From contig JAGVBL010000177.1 in NCBI GenBank assembly GCA_020059785.1, positions 1 to 8,138 of the forward strand: DNA of 8,138 bases, written 5' to 3'. Origin of the DNA: Ignavibacteriales bacterium. GTDB taxonomy: Bacteria; Bacteroidota; Ignavibacteria; Ignavibacteriales; Melioribacteraceae. The translations under genes were made by a program, and so were the position numbers. Of this stretch, positions 6,701-8,138 are shown one piece after another. How positions within the stretch are numbered: position 1 is the first letter of the stretch; each line of letters starts with the position of its first letter. The notes beneath the pieces were generated by a model. That model had not been told where the DNA came from. It was given only the letters and a program-made list of their open reading frames with translations, and ran no database searches.

Positions 6701-8138
6701 ACGGAAAATCATTGGAGAGAATTAACTTAACCGGTTCATCCAACGACCGGCTCAATTGGGGATCATCAAAAGATATCGAACTTAGCACTCCGGGAAGAAT
6801 CAACAGTCTTGCACCTAAAGATTACGATTTAACTATAAAAGGAATTTCCATTGTTCCTCTTTATGCTGCATTCGATGAGGAAGTTAATATAGCCGCAAAA
6901 GTTTTTAATAACGGAATGAAATCTGCAGATCAATTTACCGTGCAATTCAATTTCATTTCCGGTAACGATACTTCATACTTCAGTCAGGGGAGCGGCTCTA
7001 ATTTATCCTCAAAAGACTCTATTCTTATTTTATCATCTTCAAGAATAAAGCTTGATAATCCGAGACGGGTTTATTGCAAAGTTCTTTTTGATAAAGACAT
7101 GGATAATCTTAATAATTTTTACGTTGCGGATGTAAATACCGGTTATAAAAGAAATTCAGTTGTTGTGAGTGAATTTATGTATAATCCTCTTGATGGCGAA
7201 CCGGAATGGATTGAAATTGTAAACAACACCAACACGCAAATAAATCTGAAAGACTGGAAAGTAGCAGACCTTGTACCTTCCATTACAAAAGTTTCTATCT
7301 CTAATGTAAATAAGATTTTGCAGCCCGGTGAATATGCAGTACTAACTCCGGATACAAATAAATTTATGTTTATTCCTCCTAAAAATTTTCTCCAGGTTAA
7401 GTTTGGTACTCTTGGAAATACTAACGATGGAATTGCACTTTATGATTTCCGCGGTGCGGTGATAGACAGTTTTATGTATAATTCCAAATGGGGAGGCGCA
7501 AAAGGTTTTTCGCTCGAAAGAGTTTCGTTGAATTCTGCTTCTACAGACAGTACAAACTGGACAACGTCATTAAACAGATATGGAGCCACGCCCGGATTTC
7601 AAAACTCTATTACCTCAGTGCCTCAATATCGAAAGGGTGACATTGTTATAAACGAAATTATGTTCGATCCCGCAGCCGGCAACTCTGAATTTATTGAATT
7701 ATATAATACCTCATCAGATTCAATGCAAATAGGCGGAATGAATTTGATTTATGGAAGCAATAAAAAAGTCCCGGTATCAAAAATCTGGTATAAAATTCCA
7801 CCGGGAGCATATTTGATTTTAGCAAGTGATTCAACCGTTTACAACAATTATAATTACCTTAAGCTGCAAGGCAATTATCTTCTTTTTAACAGCTCAATAA
7901 GTTTATCTAACGATGGCTCAATGCTTGTTATTAAAGACGCGCGCAACACAACCCTCGATTCGGTTTATTATTCACCTAAATGGCATAATAAAAATTTAAT
8001 ATCAACCAAGAACCGTTCTATTGAACGGCTTAATCCTTTATTGGGATCGAACGACAACACAAACTGGAGTTCATCTGTTGCACCCGATGGAGCTTCACCC
8101 GGAAAATCAAATTCAATATTTACTGAAACAGTTGTAAC
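3787..8138 (+). CDS. Large exported multi-domain LTD (lamin tail) protein, C-terminus beyond the window
   Basis: The frame is open for 1450 codons from ATG 3787 to the right edge; I translated every line and met no stop. Residues 1-22 or 1-24 are a Sec signal peptide (Lys-rich start, Phe-rich core, ITA-QA). Six LTD domains follow at about residues 29-187, 314-461, 589-735, 856-1007, 1125-1274 and 1286-1443. Typical copies open with (V)INEIMYxP, then GEPEWIELYN; continue with IDS...WGG..GKSLER; and close with NW...TPGxxNS. Between LTD1-2, 2-3, 3-4 and 4-5 lie beta-rich domains of about 115-130 residues. They begin D-(Y/F)-D-L and contain V-K-N-x-G-R and D-x-x-x-x-N-N patterns typical of CARDB/Ig-like modules. 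LTD5 and LTD6 are joined directly. Bacterial LTD proteins are usually surface or secreted, often with nuclease, phosphoesterase or adhesive partners; no catalytic domain is seen here. A T9SS sorting domain may lie downstream but is not visible. An in-frame stop at 3754-3756 precedes the start, and there is no Shine-Dalgarno. Confidence 0.92.
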   Translation, partial: MKGVKNFFLIGFLFFFSSEITAQATSPVTFSEIMFRPLETNGEFVELYNTSATETIDIANYKFKYYTSSNNNLVAVSGGTLLGPGKFAVIIQGNYDWINGIYKNLVPAGTVVMKTSGNNFGSSGMANETSREVYLINAAGQTIDTYTYSADNALGISDEKINLTKDNAAANWANSTILNGTPGKKNSVSPTDYDLSIRFEKSLPAIPTAQDSLIMAFVVKNIGRVVANNFIVELFYDVNADSTGQQQENIFTSNYATLPVGDSIIITKSFFPNNPGDYNFIGLVTYTPDEKLSNNKIIKKITVADKLTLYNEIVINEIMYAPTGDEPEWVELYNASDRTINLRNWRIGDNSATVVISSSDYQLLPKEYLVISKESTINTIHNITSKLLVRSLPSLNNSGDDVIVRDLYSRTIDSTKYIPVWGGSTGGRSLERKSVSSSSLDANNWGTSVSKNKSTPGKVNSISKKDFDLTVVSVTGNKTYVEVGTGLALTITVKNLGRNRAENYGLSLFRDANFDLTGDESELITRPNLPLLQLDPDQSFEITVTIQNVLSGVNQFLIQIDFANDEFTDNNIASFNINGVQLNEVRGDLVINEIMYAPTSPEPEWIEIFNKSSKTINLRKYQVADDASKATITTKDFLIQPEEYVVVARDTSIYSFYTNLSKVIIAPLPSLNNSGDRVAISDSLNRTIDSLYYRSSWGGSSGKSLERIAAEKSSTDSTNWRTTRNARGTPGKINSVSKKNYDVVLVAKNIHPPNPLIGQEVKVGIIGWNPSKNKAVFTCKLYEILNDGSKLLLKEERVELINIEDVGFYLSQVEYRIESLNLKRTFEYFADYPLDEDTTNNRYRFTVIPGYPANSVVINEIMYNPLNGEPEWIELYNKSVYNIDLEEWSITDILTTPVKTKLQPKGITFPPNSFLVVSKDGVISNFHRSIPSQLLINTFANLNNDADGVVIKDANDGTIDSVRYDKSWGGENGKSLERINLTGSSNDRLNWGSSKDIELSTPGRINSLAPKDYDLTIKGISIVPLYAAFDEEVNIAAKVFNNGMKSADQFTVQFNFISGNDTSYFSQGSGSNLSSKDSILILSSSRIKLDNPRRVYCKVLFDKDMDNLNNFYVADVNTGYKRNSVVVSEFMYNPLDGEPEWIEIVNNTNTQINLKDWKVADLVPSITKVSISNVNKILQPGEYAVLTPDTNKFMFIPPKNFLQVKFGTLGNTNDGIALYDFRGAVIDSFMYNSKWGGAKGFSLERVSLNSASTDSTNWTTSLNRYGATPGFQNSITSVPQYRKGDIVINEIMFDPAAGNSEFIELYNTSSDSMQIGGMNLIYGSNKKVPVSKIWYKIPPGAYLILASDSTVYNNYNYLKLQGNYLLFNSSISLSNDGSMLVIKDARNTTLDSVYYSPKWHNKNLISTKNRSIERLNPLLGSNDNTNWSSSVAPDGASPGKSNSIFTETVV
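4735..4755 (+). repeat. 21-bp exact direct repeat, copy in LTD2
   Basis: These bases encode EIMYAPT at the start of LTD2 and are identical, including third codon positions, to 5563-5583 in LTD3. Both flanking bases differ. Confidence 0.9.
5563..5583 (+). repeat. 21-bp exact direct repeat, copy in LTD3
   Basis: Second copy of the 4735-4755 element, 828 bases downstream. Its shorter core GAAATTATGT also occurs at the same place in LTD1 (3880) and LTD6 (7654). Confidence 0.9.

Larger units (their letters stand above)
3868..8115 (+). repeat. Six-copy LTD domain repeat, mostly about 270-285 residues per unit
   Basis: The Met of the (N/S)E(I/F)M motif falls at 3886, 4741, 5569, 6370, 7177 and 7660. 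The intervals are 855, 828, 801, 807 and 483 bases, so four LTD-plus-spacer units are followed by one LTD without a spacer. All intervals are multiples of three. LTD2 to LTD5 keep the WGG...SLER motif (Trp codons at 5047, 5875, 6688 and 7489). LTD1 lacks it (ISDEKIN instead), and LTD6 has a drifted form (WHNK...RSIER). Confidence 0.88.

Noticed and set aside
3787..8138. Repeated segments as a CRISPR array or mobile element
   Set aside because: The repeats are coding, spaced by roughly 480-855 bases in multiples of three and diverged between copies; this is a protein-domain repeat.

Overview
This window most likely comes from the Bacteroidota/Ignavibacteriota side of the FCB group. The sequence is AT-rich. 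Several genes lack a Shine-Dalgarno sequence. Secreted proteins carry signal peptides of the Bacteroidota style. The intergenic regions hold TTG / TAnnTTTG boxes like the group's -33/-7 promoters, and a long multi-LTD surface protein is present. This assignment is an inference; no rRNA or other taxonomic marker lies in the window.

Layout from left to right. (1) The first 53 codons of priA (replication restart helicase) run leftward off the edge. (2) A small exported DUF4920-type OB-fold protein with a His-rich metal-binding-like segment reads rightward from its own promoter and ends at a clear intrinsic terminator. (3) A 69-residue 2[4Fe-4S] ferredoxin reads rightward. (4) Convergent to it, across a 71-bp gap holding one long hairpin, is a 795-residue exported protein. 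It fuses an M28 zinc aminopeptidase (with a PA-like insert), a cyclophilin PPIase, a charged helical linker and an FKBP PPIase. (5) Diverging from that gene is a very long ORF, open for 1450 codons to the right edge. It has a signal peptide and six lamin-tail (LTD) domains, the first five separated (except 5 from 6) by CARDB/Ig-like beta domains. It is incomplete at the C-terminus.

The genes do not form one obvious operon: each has its own control region, and terminators separate them. The shared theme is the cell envelope, since three of the five products are exported. The peptidase-PPIase fusion looks like an extracytoplasmic factor for protein turnover and folding. The LTD protein looks like a cell-surface or secreted adhesive/scaffold protein. 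The ferredoxin and PriA are cytoplasmic and functionally unrelated to these.

The most unusual item is the peptidase-cyclophilin-FKBP triple fusion. No CRISPR array, insertion sequence, tRNA or rRNA was seen. No intergenic stretch exceeds 300 bases.
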